Shown piece after piece: positions 34,060-46,493 of a DNA stretch of 64,000 nucleotides. The notes under the pieces are model-generated. The model saw only the letters and a list, made by a program, of their open reading frames with translations. It searched no databases and was not told where the DNA came from. A program made the translations under genes and the position numbers. This stretch comes from Strongylocentrotus purpuratus (lineage: Eukaryota; Echinodermata; Echinoidea; Camarodonta; Strongylocentrotidae). Positions within the stretch are counted from its first letter, which is position 1; the number at the start of each line of letters is the position of its first letter. The stretch spans positions 35,634,266 to 35,698,265 of the forward strand of contig NW_022145610.1 of assembly GCF_000002235.5 (NCBI RefSeq), written 5' to 3'.

Positions 34060-37000
34060 GTAAGTCGCATCAGTGTCGATTTTCAATTACTATGATAAAA
34101 TCAACGCACGCTTATCAACATCATTTATCAGCATACTGTATATCAAGATAAAATATCAACATTTATCAACAATTTCGACCTATGAAAATTTGTATCAACA
34201 TCATTATATCGAAACTTATCAACATGTAGTATAAAACAATACAATATTTCATACATTTTTTAATGTTAGGCTTCCTGGGATAAGTTTCAATTGTTGTTAA
34301 TTTTTTTTTTTTTTTTTTTTTTGGGGGGGGGGGGGGGTTTGCACCCTGTAGATAAAGATCACGTGATAGATCTCGTAATTGAAAACAAGTCAGTAAATGT
34401 GTAACCAGCTGGATTTAAACCTGATATCTACTGCTTGTCGGGCAGCGACTCTACCACCAGGCCATCACTGGTCCGTGGCACAGTGTCGATGAACCGGAAA
34501 ATGGACTCATTAATGTTCATCAGTCTGCCATATTATATGAAATTCCATTAAACCAGGAACCTCTTGCACGCGAGCCAAGAGATTTTGTTAGACCAATCAA
34601 AATCCCCGGTATCAATATTGAGATTGTTCCTCAGCATAACGATCGACAGCAACAAAGTAACGATGTCCGCAATGAGGGAGTTATGAGGCTCTACTTCCTG
34701 AGAAAGCTATAAAGATAGTAAAGTTGAGTTCTGGTCATGTGATTGCATTGTGAAAGAAACGGTGTGGAATCGATCGGAAAAAGTTGATCATGTAGCATAT
34801 AGGTATTGGCGTGTACTGCAAGATGCTGGAATCATCAAAATAATAAGAAATTTGACACAGTCTTGGAAGAAGTAACAAGCACTGTATACACAGAAAGATA
34901 GATATGGGACTCCAAAACATGTGGCATAAAAATGAGGACCACATTTTTAAGCTGTTACATGTCATATTTAGAATATGAAGGCATTTAAAGATCCATGCTT
35001 TTCATGCTTTATATCTCTGATGGTCTTCCACACTTGCATAATAACGATGAAAACGCTTGCAAATTCTTTGTCACCTCTCCCCAGAACTCAATCTTCTCTT
35101 TAAGTCTTATTTGAAACTATTTTACTCAGCTGTTGTAGAAAGTTCAATCTTGTATGGTTGCATTTTCTGGTAAAGTGGTCTGAGAAAGAACGACCAACTT
35201 AAAATTCAGAGGTTGTTGAATCAAGCAGGCAGCATAGTAGGGTAAAACATACGTCTGTAGAAGAAGACTCAGGTTATCGAAAATTGGAGCTGCATAGTTA
35301 AAGGGATAGTTGAGTTCCTAGTTCTGTTGCAGAGGGCGCTACACTTAATCATTTTTTTTGTGAGAAAATGAAAAACTGAGTGTCAAATTTGAAAGAAAAT
35401 AATATTCAAATGACAAAATCATCTTTGTTTGATCAAAATCGGTTCAGAGACGGCTGAAATAAAACGATTTATTACTAGGGTGATCACACTGCCTGTGCAC
35501 ACAGTCTGCCCCATGCACACAAACAACAGCAGTCAGTTGGTTGAAATAGCAATTTTCGTAAATTTATTTTTAAAAAAACTGAACAATATTTTTAAATTTT
35601 ATTTCACACATCTTTCAAGCATACCTTTAACTACAATTCTCTGTAGTTTAATTGTTATAGGCATGTGGGAAATATGTTAAATTATTAATTAGAATATTGT
35701 CTTTTCAGCCATGTGTGACATGGCCCGCTGATCGCCCATTGACTGTTATTCTGCGTGGTGAAAATGCACTTCAATGTATAAAACTCCCCTACAAAAATGC
35801 AATATCCTCATGTGTTTCATTCATTGAATAAATTTGTTATTTACACTCAACTGTACTGGGGTCACCAAACTTTGTTTTTCTCTGAAATTCAGTCTCTGTG
35901 GAATGTTATGGCCTGTTGAATTGAATGGTTTATCGGAAAATCGTCATAAATCCTCAAATTTAACATTTTTTTAAAAGAAACTATACTGTGATGTAGCTGA
36001 AAGTCTGCAAATTCTTATCATTTGTTCGGTTTTTCTGAATAATTTGTGAAACATATGAGGAAATAGCTGTAACGGTGATCCAAGTAATTTCCATCGCCAT
36101 ATTTTATTGGCATTGCACAAAAAAATATTTGGAATTTAACGTTAATATTTGGTGTAAATATGATCTATAAATATATGATTTTTTTAAAATGCCAACAAAA
36201 TGAACAGTTTGACTTTCCTATATATATAATTAGCTGAATTGACCTAATTTGCATATTTGATGAATATTTATATATTTTGTTTTCTTCAAAAAAAATATAT
36301 TTCCATACCTGTCTGATTTACATAGGTTTCATTGATGTATCATGTTCGGTTTTGATTTGATTACGTATGCGCATATTGATTAGACGGACTTAGTTATTTT
36401 CACAACTTTTTCATATCTGCAGATCGCAAAAATGGCAAAAATGACTTATTTTGTTTGCTTCTGTTTTCAAAACGGAAATAGATATATGAATTTTCTTTTT
36501 TGTATTTTTTACCACAAAGATGATATTTTAGTGTCTGATAATTTAATTTATTATTTGTGTCAAAGAAAGTGATGAATTAAGGTGTCAACTTTGTCGAATT
36601 TGCCATTTTTGCCAATTTGACCATTTCTGGCAGGTTTTTCGGTAATTTTGCGATATAAAAAAAAAATGGTATAAAATCACAACGGATTGACCGATTTCAA
36701 TTCTGTTTTTTAAAGCTTTCATAAAGCTTGATCATTTGCAATCATCAAATAACATGTGTTTGTTGTACTTATTTTTGGTGTGCTATACCTACTAATACTT
36801 GTGTACCACCACAAATATTAGATATTTTGAATAATTTGAAAAAAACCGTTGGAAAAAACGAAGTAACGCCTTTTACGTAGTATTTCAGCCAATCCCGATG
36901 TAGGCTTTTTTGTTGGCATTTTCTTGTTACTTATATTACCCACAATTAGCCGGTGTGACCGCGTAGAATGTAACCCGCACCGATCGTCCGACTATTAGAG

Positions 37001-40000
37001 ATCGATCGAGAGCGGACGATCGGTGCGGATTTTATCCGCGCAGAATGTCCGTGTCGGACATTCCGTGCGTGCCTCAAATGTCTGACGGACAATCCATGCG
37101 GAAGAGGTCTCGCACCAATAGTCCGCCTGCCGCACCGAATGTCCGTACTCTAGTCCACACATATAGTCCATATAGTGGAGGCTGTTAGGGCTAAATAGGG
37201 GTTGTTTGGTGCAGATTCTTCTAAAAGCACCAAATTTGGCCCAGAGGTAGATTATACCATACTTTTACGATTTCTTCCGGACGCCAAGAAGGGCACCCTC
37301 TGGGTATGCCATATTGGGCAAATCCAAAATGGCCGCCATCTGAGTTAAAGGTCAAGCGTAGTTCCAAAAGGAAAAGCGGTTGTATGATAATAGTTTATAT
37401 ATTTATGGGATTTTGGGGACAGAGAATCTGATTTTGATGTTCTTTCATCGATTTGAGGTCTCGTAGGGTCTGCCATACTGGTCATATTGGTCAAATCCAA
37501 AATGGCCGCCATCTGACAGTTACACATCAAGTGTAGTTACGAAAGGAAATGGGCTAGTATGATAAAAGTTTATATATCTATGGGGTTTTGGGGGTCAGAG
37601 AATCTGATTATGATATTCTTTCATCAATTTGAGATCTCCTTGGGGCTGCCATACTGGCCATATTGGTCAAATCCAAAATGGCCGCCATCTGATAGTTACA
37701 GGTCAAGTGTAGTTACGAAAGAAAATGGGCTAGTATGATAAAAGTTTATATATTTATGGGGTTTTCGGGGTCAGAGAATCTGATTATGATATTCTTTCAT
37801 CGATTTGAGATCTCCTCGGGTCATACTGGTAATATTGGTCAAATCCAAAATGGCCGCTATCTGATAGTTACAGATCAATAGTAGTTCCAAAAGGAAAAGA
37901 GCTAAAATGATAAAAACAAAAAACAAATTATATTGTAAGGGGGTTTTCTGGGTCAGAGAATCTGATTATGATGTTGCTTGTATCAATTCGTTCCTATTTT
38001 CACGAAGTGACGGTAGTGAGGAAAATCTGCACGCAAATTGCGATTTTCATTCGCTACCGTCACTTCGTGATAATAGGAACGAATTGCAGGTCTCCTTGGG
38101 GCTGTCATGCTGGCCATATTGGCCAAATAAAAAATGGCCGCCATCCGAGTTAAAGGTCAAGCGTAGTTTCAAAAGGAAAAGGACCAGTATCGTCCCTTTT
38201 TTCACGAAGTGACGGATGAGCGCGCAATTAAAAGAAAGTTAGTTTTGAATAAATCGATTTCAACTTTTAGGATTATAATGTCAACCTCTTTAATGTATCA
38301 AGGGCAAATAAATGTTATATCATGGGATAGAACATGTTTCATTGTTTAGTTCTATGTTTAACTATTTCCATAATATCTTATATTTTGGGGAAAATGAGCT
38401 GTAAACATAACCGTCACTTCGTGAAAACACGAAATTCAAGGACGCGCTGGATTTTGTTTTCACGAAGTGACGGCTCGCAGCCGCGCGCGTAAAACATACG
38501 GGATTTTTCTCTCGTGGGTGGAATTCCCGAAATGGACACTAACTACGGCAAAACGTTATGTTCAATTGATGTACAGATAAAATAAATCAAACTACGAGAT
38601 AGAGTACATTTTCCTCTTTCTATAGCTGCTTTTTTATTCCTCTGTTTGAACTTTTAACACAACCGTCATTTCGTGAAAACACAAATTACATAGAAAGCAT
38701 TGATTTCGTTTTCACGAAGTGACGGATTGTAGCCGCGCGCGTTTAAAACATATGGGGTTTTTATTGTGTGAAACAGTTTCATGATACTCAACAATGGCAG
38801 TAGTTTAGTATAATACATGTAAAAGTAGGCCTAGTAGTAGACGTATCATTCTGATCCTTATTATCCTGATTATCTTTTGCAATACGTCTAGACGATAAAC
38901 TCAAAGGCATGACAATTGACAATTTGTCATGAATCGTTGTCTTTATTTGGCGGGAGACATAGAAGAGAATGTATTATTATTCTTATTTGTTCATCGTCTC
39001 TACGATGCTCTTTGAATCAAAAACAGCTTTTAGTGCTAGGCTTCCTGAAAGAAATTTCAATTGTTGTTAAGAAATTTTTGGTTGGCTCTGTAGATTATGA
39101 TGATGTGTTTGACCTTTTTTTTTCATTATATCAAACACATGATGAAAATCTACTGGCTGCATGCCAATAAGTTCTTTACAACAATAAACAAATGTGAGGT
39201 GCTATTCGGTGTGGCGTACACATGGCAATCACATGGTAGATAAAATTATGATCATCAGTAGGCCTACTGGGTCAAATAAATTAAAGAGAACTGAATTTGA
39301 ACCCGGGCCATAGGCTACCCCCTCTCGTTCTCTCTCCCTCTCTCTCCCTCTTCATTGCCTTACTTTTCCCTCTCTTACCTCCATGTGCATTTGTATGCCT
39401 CGATAATACATAAAATAAACAATAAGATTCTTCCTCTTCCCCCTCCTTCTTCCTAGTACATGTAGTAGGAGTAGTATTAGCAGCAGTATCACAATAATAA
39501 TGACAACAATAATTATTATGGTTGGTGGTGTTATTAATGTTATTTTTGTAATTATTATACTTGTTATTGTAATTATTATACTTGTTATTGTAATTATTAT
39601 CCTTATTCCTTATCATTATTATTATCGTTAATATTATTATTATTGTCATTATTATTATCATTATTATTGTTATCATTATGATGCATATGAACATGATGAG
39701 TATGATGACGATTAGTATAAGTATACCGAGTGAGTCAAAAAAAAGTTTACACCTAGAAAATTGCTAATTATTTTAAAAATCATCTATGAACAGTAAATTA
39801 ATATACATCTTATGAAAGAGTGTTTTATCCCCGCCCCCCCCCCCCCCCCACTCCAAGAACGGACGGACCCCATGCGTGTTGCCAAAATGTCCTTCGTAAC
39901 AAAATAAAAGGTCGACCCGTATTGACTTTACACACCGGACTTTTGCTGAAAAGGGGGGGGGGGTGCTGAAAAAGGCTCGTATACAAAAGAAAAAGGTCGA

Positions 40001-43000
40001 GCCGTATTGACTTTAATAATAATAATAACTAGATTTGTAATACTTGTTTGGAACAAGTATAGGTGGGCTGATCCAACAAAAAATTGAGACAAAATAAAGG
40101 GCACATTTGAGATATCTTATTGTCTCAGCTACAACATACTCGAAGTTCAGCGTAAACGGAACTAAAACAACGTAGATATTGCTCGCGAAAGACGGGAATG
40201 TAGAATCAAGTTTTGAGAAAAAATCATGTCCCATAGAGAATACACGCAAAATGTGAAAAAGTGACTAATGCCTTTATCAAAATGAAGGATAATAGAAACT
40301 CCATTTGTAGAAAATTGTCTCAGCTAGAACATATCAAAATTTTGAAGAAAATCGATCAATATTTACAGAGATACAATCAAATTTCTATAAATATGCTGAC
40401 TTCATAATATGCAAATTCGTATTTTGAGTTCCAAGGCCAATATGATGATGTCACGATACACTTAATGGCTAAATGACAAATGAAATCATATCTCCGACTT
40501 ATGCTTTATCACGATATGAAAAACAAATTTGGGTCACCTTGCATCCTAAAGAGTTACAATGGATTTGTATAGGCATGTTTTTGCCCATATATGCTATGTA
40601 TTACAAGAGCTCGCGCGCACGGAAATTTTTGTTAAACGGTCGATCATTCCGTTATTAATAGTCATAAAGAGACAAACATGGTATCAATTTGTTTATAAAA
40701 ATATGTGGAATATCAGGAAAGAAAGAAAAATGGCGATTCTATGTTGTGTAATAGTTTTACGCGCGAAAACGCGCGCACATGCGCGTGTGCGCGGTTTTTT
40801 ATAAAATGCTTAGAATGGCCTAAAACGTATGCAAAATTATTTTGAGACAATTTTGAGCATTTCAAAATTTTGCGCGCGCATTGACGCGCGGACGTTCGCG
40901 CACGCGCGCGTTATCTGACCTGAAATTGACCGGACGGATATTGACCTTGATCATGATAAATATGAATGAGAAATACCTTTTGGTTATGAAGATATGATCA
41001 TGAGTTGATTTTCCGAAAATTTTACAAAATGGCTCCTAAATGACGTCATCAGTCAAGGTCAATGTTGAAAACGTTATTGTGCTTTGTACATATGCCTATA
41101 CATATGTGTGCCAAATTTGAAGGCATTTGATTGAGCCATTTTCAAGTAATCGTGCTTACAAAAAAGTGGTTAGAAATAAGAAAAAGATACTAGATTTGTA
41201 ATACTTGTTTGGAACAAGTATAGGTGGGCTGATCCAACAAAAAGTCGAGACAAAATAAAGGGCTTTTTTGAGATATCTTATTGTCTCAGCTACAACATAC
41301 TCAAAGTTTAGCATAAACAAAATTAAAATGACGTAGATATTGCTCGTGAAAGACGGGCATGTAGAATCGAGTTTTGAGAGAAAGTCATGTCCCTTAGAGA
41401 ATACACGAAAAATGTGAAAAAATGACATGCCTCCTTTAATTGCAAAAATACGCCATGATGCCTTTGTCGAAATGAATGATAATAGTAATTGCATTTGTAG
41501 AAATTGTCGCAGCTAGAACATATCAAAATTTGAAAGAAAATCGATCAATATTCACAGAGATACAATCAATTTTCCATAAATATGCTGACGTCATAATATG
41601 CAAATTGGAATTTTGAGTTCGGAGGCCATTATGATGACGTCATGAGTTAATTGAGGGTCAAAAGAGACATGAAACAATATCTCCGAATCATACTCTATTA
41701 AAATATGAAAAAATATTGGGGTCACCGTGCATCCTAAAGAGCTACAATGGATTTTGTATAGGCATGTTTTTGCCCAAGAGCTCGCGCGCACGGAAATTTA
41801 TGTTTAACGGTCGATCATTCCGTCATTAATAGTCATAAAGAGATAAACATGCTATCAATTTTTTTGTAAAAATATGTGGAATATTATGAAAGAAAAAAAA
41901 TGGCGATTCTATGTTGTGCAATAGTTTTACGCGCGGACACGCGCACGCATGCGCGTGTGCGCGATTTTTTTTAAATGCTTAGAATCGCCTAAAACGTATG
42001 CAAAATGATTTTGAGACGATTTTGAGCTTTTCAAAATTTTGCGCGCGCATTGACGCGCAGACGTACGCGCACGCGCGCGTTATTTGACCTGCAATTGACC
42101 GGACGGATATTGACCTTGATCATGATAAATATGAATGAGAAATAACCTTTGGGTATGAAGATATGATCATGTGTTGATTTTCGTAAAATTTTACAAAATG
42201 GCGCCTAGATGACGTCATTAGTAAAGGTCAATGTTGAAAACGTTATTGCGCTTTGTACATATGCCTATACATATGTGTGCCAAATTTGAAGGCATTTGAT
42301 TGAGCTATTTTCAAGTAATCGTGCTTACAAAAAAGTGGTTCGAAATAAGAAAAATAAAGAATAAAAATAAACTAGACATATAATACTTGTTTGGAACAAG
42401 TATAGGTGGGCTGGTCAACTAACATTTGAGACAAAATAGGGCAAAAATAAGCGACATACTGCTTACAAATTCTTAAAAGACAATATCATGTAGATTCATA
42501 ACGTGAACTAAATTCACCTTCTATAGGCATAACACGCAAATTATGAAGTTTTTGACATGAGGCCTTTAATCAAAATTTTCACTATGATGACGTCATCAAA
42601 ATGAAAATGGTTATTACTGCGCTTGTAGAGAATTGTCTTAGCTACAACATATCGAAATTTTGAAGAAAATTGATCAATATTTACAGAGATACAATCAATT
42701 TTACATAAATATGCTGACGTCATAATATGCAAATTCGTATTTTGAGTTCCAAGGCCATTGTGATGATGTCACGATACACTTAATGGCCAAATGAGACATG
42801 GAATCATATTTCCGACTCATACTCTATCTTAATATGAAAAAAAATTGAGGATCCTGGTGCATTCCAAAGAGCTATAACGGATTTTGTATAGGCATGTTTT
42901 TGCCCATATATGCTATGTATTAAAAGACCTCGCGCGCACTGACATTTATCTTGAATTTACGCTCATCTTGTTAATAATGGTCATAAAGAGATAAACATGG

Positions 43001-46000
43001 AATCAAATTCCTTGAAAAAATATGAGAAATATCATGAAAGAAAAAAAATGGCGATTCTATGTTTTTTAATGGTGTTACGCGCGAAAACGCGCGCGCATGC
43101 TCGTACGCGCGATTTTTTATAAAATGCTTAAAATGACCTGAAACGTATGCAAAATAAATTTGAGACGATTTTAAGCATTTAAAAATTTTGCGCGCGCATT
43201 GACGCGCGGACGTACGCGCACGCGCGCGTTTTTTGACCTGAAATTGACTGGACTGATATTGACCTTGATCATAATAAATATGAATGAGAAATACCTTTTG
43301 GTTATGAAGATATGATCATGAGTTTATTTTCAGAAAATTTCACAAAATGGCGCCTAGATGACGTCATCAGTCAAGGTCAAGGTTGAAAACCTTACCGTGT
43401 TTTCTCCATATGCCTATACATATGTGTGCCAAATTTCAAGTTATTTGATTTAGCCATTTTCAAGTTATCTTGTTAACAAAAAAGTGGTTAGAAATAAAAT
43501 AAATAAATAATAATAAAGGCAATTTTAACAAAATTATAAGGTGGTCTGTATAGATACAGCCCACCTGATAAATAAATAAATAAAGGCAATTCTAACGAAA
43601 TTATAAGGTGGTCTGTACGTTATACAGCCCACCTGATAATAATAATAGCCTAATAGTCCACTCCAAATTTTATTAAACCGAAACGGAAATTCTTTTTGCC
43701 CAATTGATCGTGAGCCCGGCAGCCACTGAGCAGCGCCAGATCGACGTTGCTCTATCCCTTAATGTTACACACCGGACTTTTGCTGAAAGGGGGGGGGGGG
43801 GTCGGTTGGAACACGTATATGCGTACCCTAAATAACACTGAGTGGGGGGGGGGGGCCGGGGTTTTATCCCAAATCATTTGGTACCATTTTTGTGTGGTAT
43901 GCGTTCACGCTTAGATGAACAGGTGGCATTGTTTGCGAGAGTGCAAAAATCGACTTGCGCCAAAGTGATGCCTACAGTATGTATTATGTTGGGATTAGCG
44001 GAGTGAGAGAATGGATTGAATGTATCAAATGAATGTTTTTTTGCAAAGGGCAAAGACACACACCGTCCTTGTTTTCACGAAGTGACGGTAGTGAGGAAAA
44101 TCGTAACGCAAAGTGAATGCAATTTTTGTTCACCACCGTCACTTCGTGAAAACAGCGACGGCACACCCACAAACGCGCGCACAAATGTTCGCTGATATAT
44201 ATGATATTCAATATTTGATATGTGTGGCATGATTAATTTCGTTAGGGATGTTATTTGGATCTGCAAAGACCGAATTAATACCCAAATCCTAATTGTTTTA
44301 TTCAAACATCACATAGGCAACTTTGGCGCAAGTCGATCGATGTTTGCGCTCTCGCAAACAATGTCTCCTGTTCATCCAAGCGTGAACACACACCACACAA
44401 AAATGGTACCAAATGATTTGGGATAAGACACTCTTTCAAGACATATAACAATTTAATGTTCATCGATGATTTTTTTTTAAATAATTAGCAATTTTCTAGG
44501 TGTAATTTTTTTTTTGGACTCACTATAGTGTTATTATAATTGTTATCATATCATTACTATCATCTGTATTATCAGCATAATCTACAATGGCAGTAGTGTA
44601 GTATTGTTACGGGGTTCCAGGAGTTATTCTAAAAATGGACAAAACGTGAGTGAAGTCAATTATACTGTTGGATGTAGCATCAGCTAAAACAATGTGATCT
44701 TTATTAAAAATATGATAGTATAGTATTAATGACTGCATTTTTGTCTTGTTTGGAATTGTCTTGTCTTGTATGAAAATACCGACCAATTCTTCGCACACGT
44801 ACGGTATCCTCGATCGCTCAAACCATTTTTTAACATGTAAACCTATGGGGTAACCATGGAGACTGACCTATTTTCCCGGTAACCATGGTTATTGGGAATT
44901 TTACAGAAATAGTTAAAGTTTATGAATGCAATTTCGACCAATCAGGTGGCTGGATTTCTTAAGTGAGGTATATAATTCAAACTAATATGTGAATTTACAA
45001 TGTGATGAACAAGGTTTACAATATACATGTGTACACGTATACGTTAAAATAAGGGAAGAATGATAGAAAATAATTGACAAGAGTGTGAACCAAATCAAAA
45101 CACCGATTTTTATTTGTAGTCTGTTGTCCCAAGATGAAGTGAAATAATGACAAGCTGAAAAAGGAAAGAGGGAGGTGATTGAATTATAGAAAATATATTT
45201 CTTCATTTATTTAATAAATAAATAAATAATTTAAATCAAGGAAGGTTTGAAAAGATAAGTAGTGTAACAAACGGTCGTTACCTCGTGAAAAAGTTTCAAA
45301 ATATTTGAATTATTATTATTTCGACCGAACAAAATGGGAGTTCTATAGACGCCTTTGAGACGTTTTCAGAAACGTTTTCTTTATATTGTTAGCACTGTTA
45401 CATTTAGATTGCATTTGTTATCTTTTAATTATCAGATTTATCTCCAGCTAAAATGTCTCGTCCTCTCCCCCTCTCTCTCTTTTTCATTATTTATCTCCCC
45501 CTCTCTCTTTCTCGCTGTCTCTCGTTCTCTTTCATTCCCTCTCGCCTCTTCCATTATCTCTCCGCACTCCCTTTTCTTCTCCGTCTCTCTCTGCCACCAT
45601 AGGGTTATTTTGCATTGTTATTTTTAACTAAATAATTAATGAACGGTCACCAAGTTTTTTTATAAAGTGGAACTGAATTGGTATGATCGTATTGGCTAAA
45701 TGTCACACATTTTGGGGTCTAAACTTACCCTCATAGCCATTTTAGGTTCTAAAAGGGTACTATAAATGTCATAGATAAGAATAAGAGCAATAACTATGCA
45801 CATTGAAGGCATTTGCGGTCTGAAAACAGAACTCAACTTTCCCTTTAATTATATATTTGACTACAACGCATATTACATGCGTCTTTGACTAATTTTTATC
45901 AATGTAGGCCTATTAATTATGTATTCATATTTTGTATTTTATTTGCAGGATATATCGGAGCAATGGCGTACGGGCTGAGCTCGTTGTCATGCCTCGTCAC

Positions 46001-46458
46001 CGTTCCTTTGGCTGTCAGGGTCGGCTACCAGTTCATTTCCATGTTGGGACTAATCTCCTGCGTCATCAGTTGCATTGTGACGTCATTTGCTCCCGACCTC
46101 TCCCTCATGTACTTCTCTCATGGTTTCCTCTACGGCATCGGAGCGAGCTTGATGATGACTGGCGGTATCAACATCACACAGAGCTACTTTACTGGAAAGC
46201 ATAACTCACTAGCAATCGCTATATCTTCGGCTGGTTCGAATATAGGTATTCATTAAAAATATATATCAGTCCGAAAGACATTAATATGCATGAGGCGTCT
46301 TTCTTTCTCGTGCTTTTCCCCTTCTCCGGTTCCCCTTTCCAGGTTGACCATTTTCATTTCTCTTTTTTAATTTATTTCATTTCACTTTATTTATTTAATC
46401 ATAGAAATTCGATTATAAATCCTGTTTCTCAGAGAGTCCCTGGACTGAAGTAAAGGAA

Positions 46459-46493
<35 letters not shown>

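Larger units (their letters stand above)
39831..43861 (+). mobile_element. 4.03-kb insertion with 8-bp target duplication
   Basis: TTTTATCC occurs on both sides (39823-39830 and 43862-43869), and the foldback arm reads through when the insert is skipped. The ends are inverted C/G runs: CCGCCCCC..CACTCC on the left and, inverted, CCCCGGCCCC..CACTCA on the right. The right 50 bp (GCGTACCCTAAATAACACTG) resembles the outer part of the composite repeats at 26.85 and 60.1 kb. It contains the 1.17-kb tandem units, a hairpin tail and a SINE fragment. The phrase TTACACACCGGACTTTTGCT occurs near both inner borders (39929 and 43765). Confidence 0.65.
39726..44525 (+). mobile_element. Foldback element, Tc1/mariner-like ends, split by a 4-kb insertion
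   Basis: The left arm (39729-39830) is the inverted copy of about 44425-44527 (GTGAGTC, run of A, TTACACCTAGAAAATTGCTA). The arm continues after the insertion: 43871-43975 (AAATCATTTGGTACCATTTT) mirrors about 44325-44425. The ends read AGTGAGTC..A-run next to TA, as in Tc1/mariner-type termini. Without the 4-kb insert the element is about 770 bp. A palindromic mini-element (44064-44160) sits in its centre. Confidence 0.7.

Noticed and set aside
39281-39694. Asn/Tyr/Ile-rich 137-codon frame on the - strand (likewise 58342-58689)
   Set aside because: It lies in imperfect ATT/ATG/ACT trinucleotide repeats.
40028-43634. Helitron assignment for the 1.17-kb units because of the terminal hairpins
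   Set aside because: The hairpins are suggestive, but the CTRR end and TC start at an A-T target were not seen, and no Rep/helicase is encoded.
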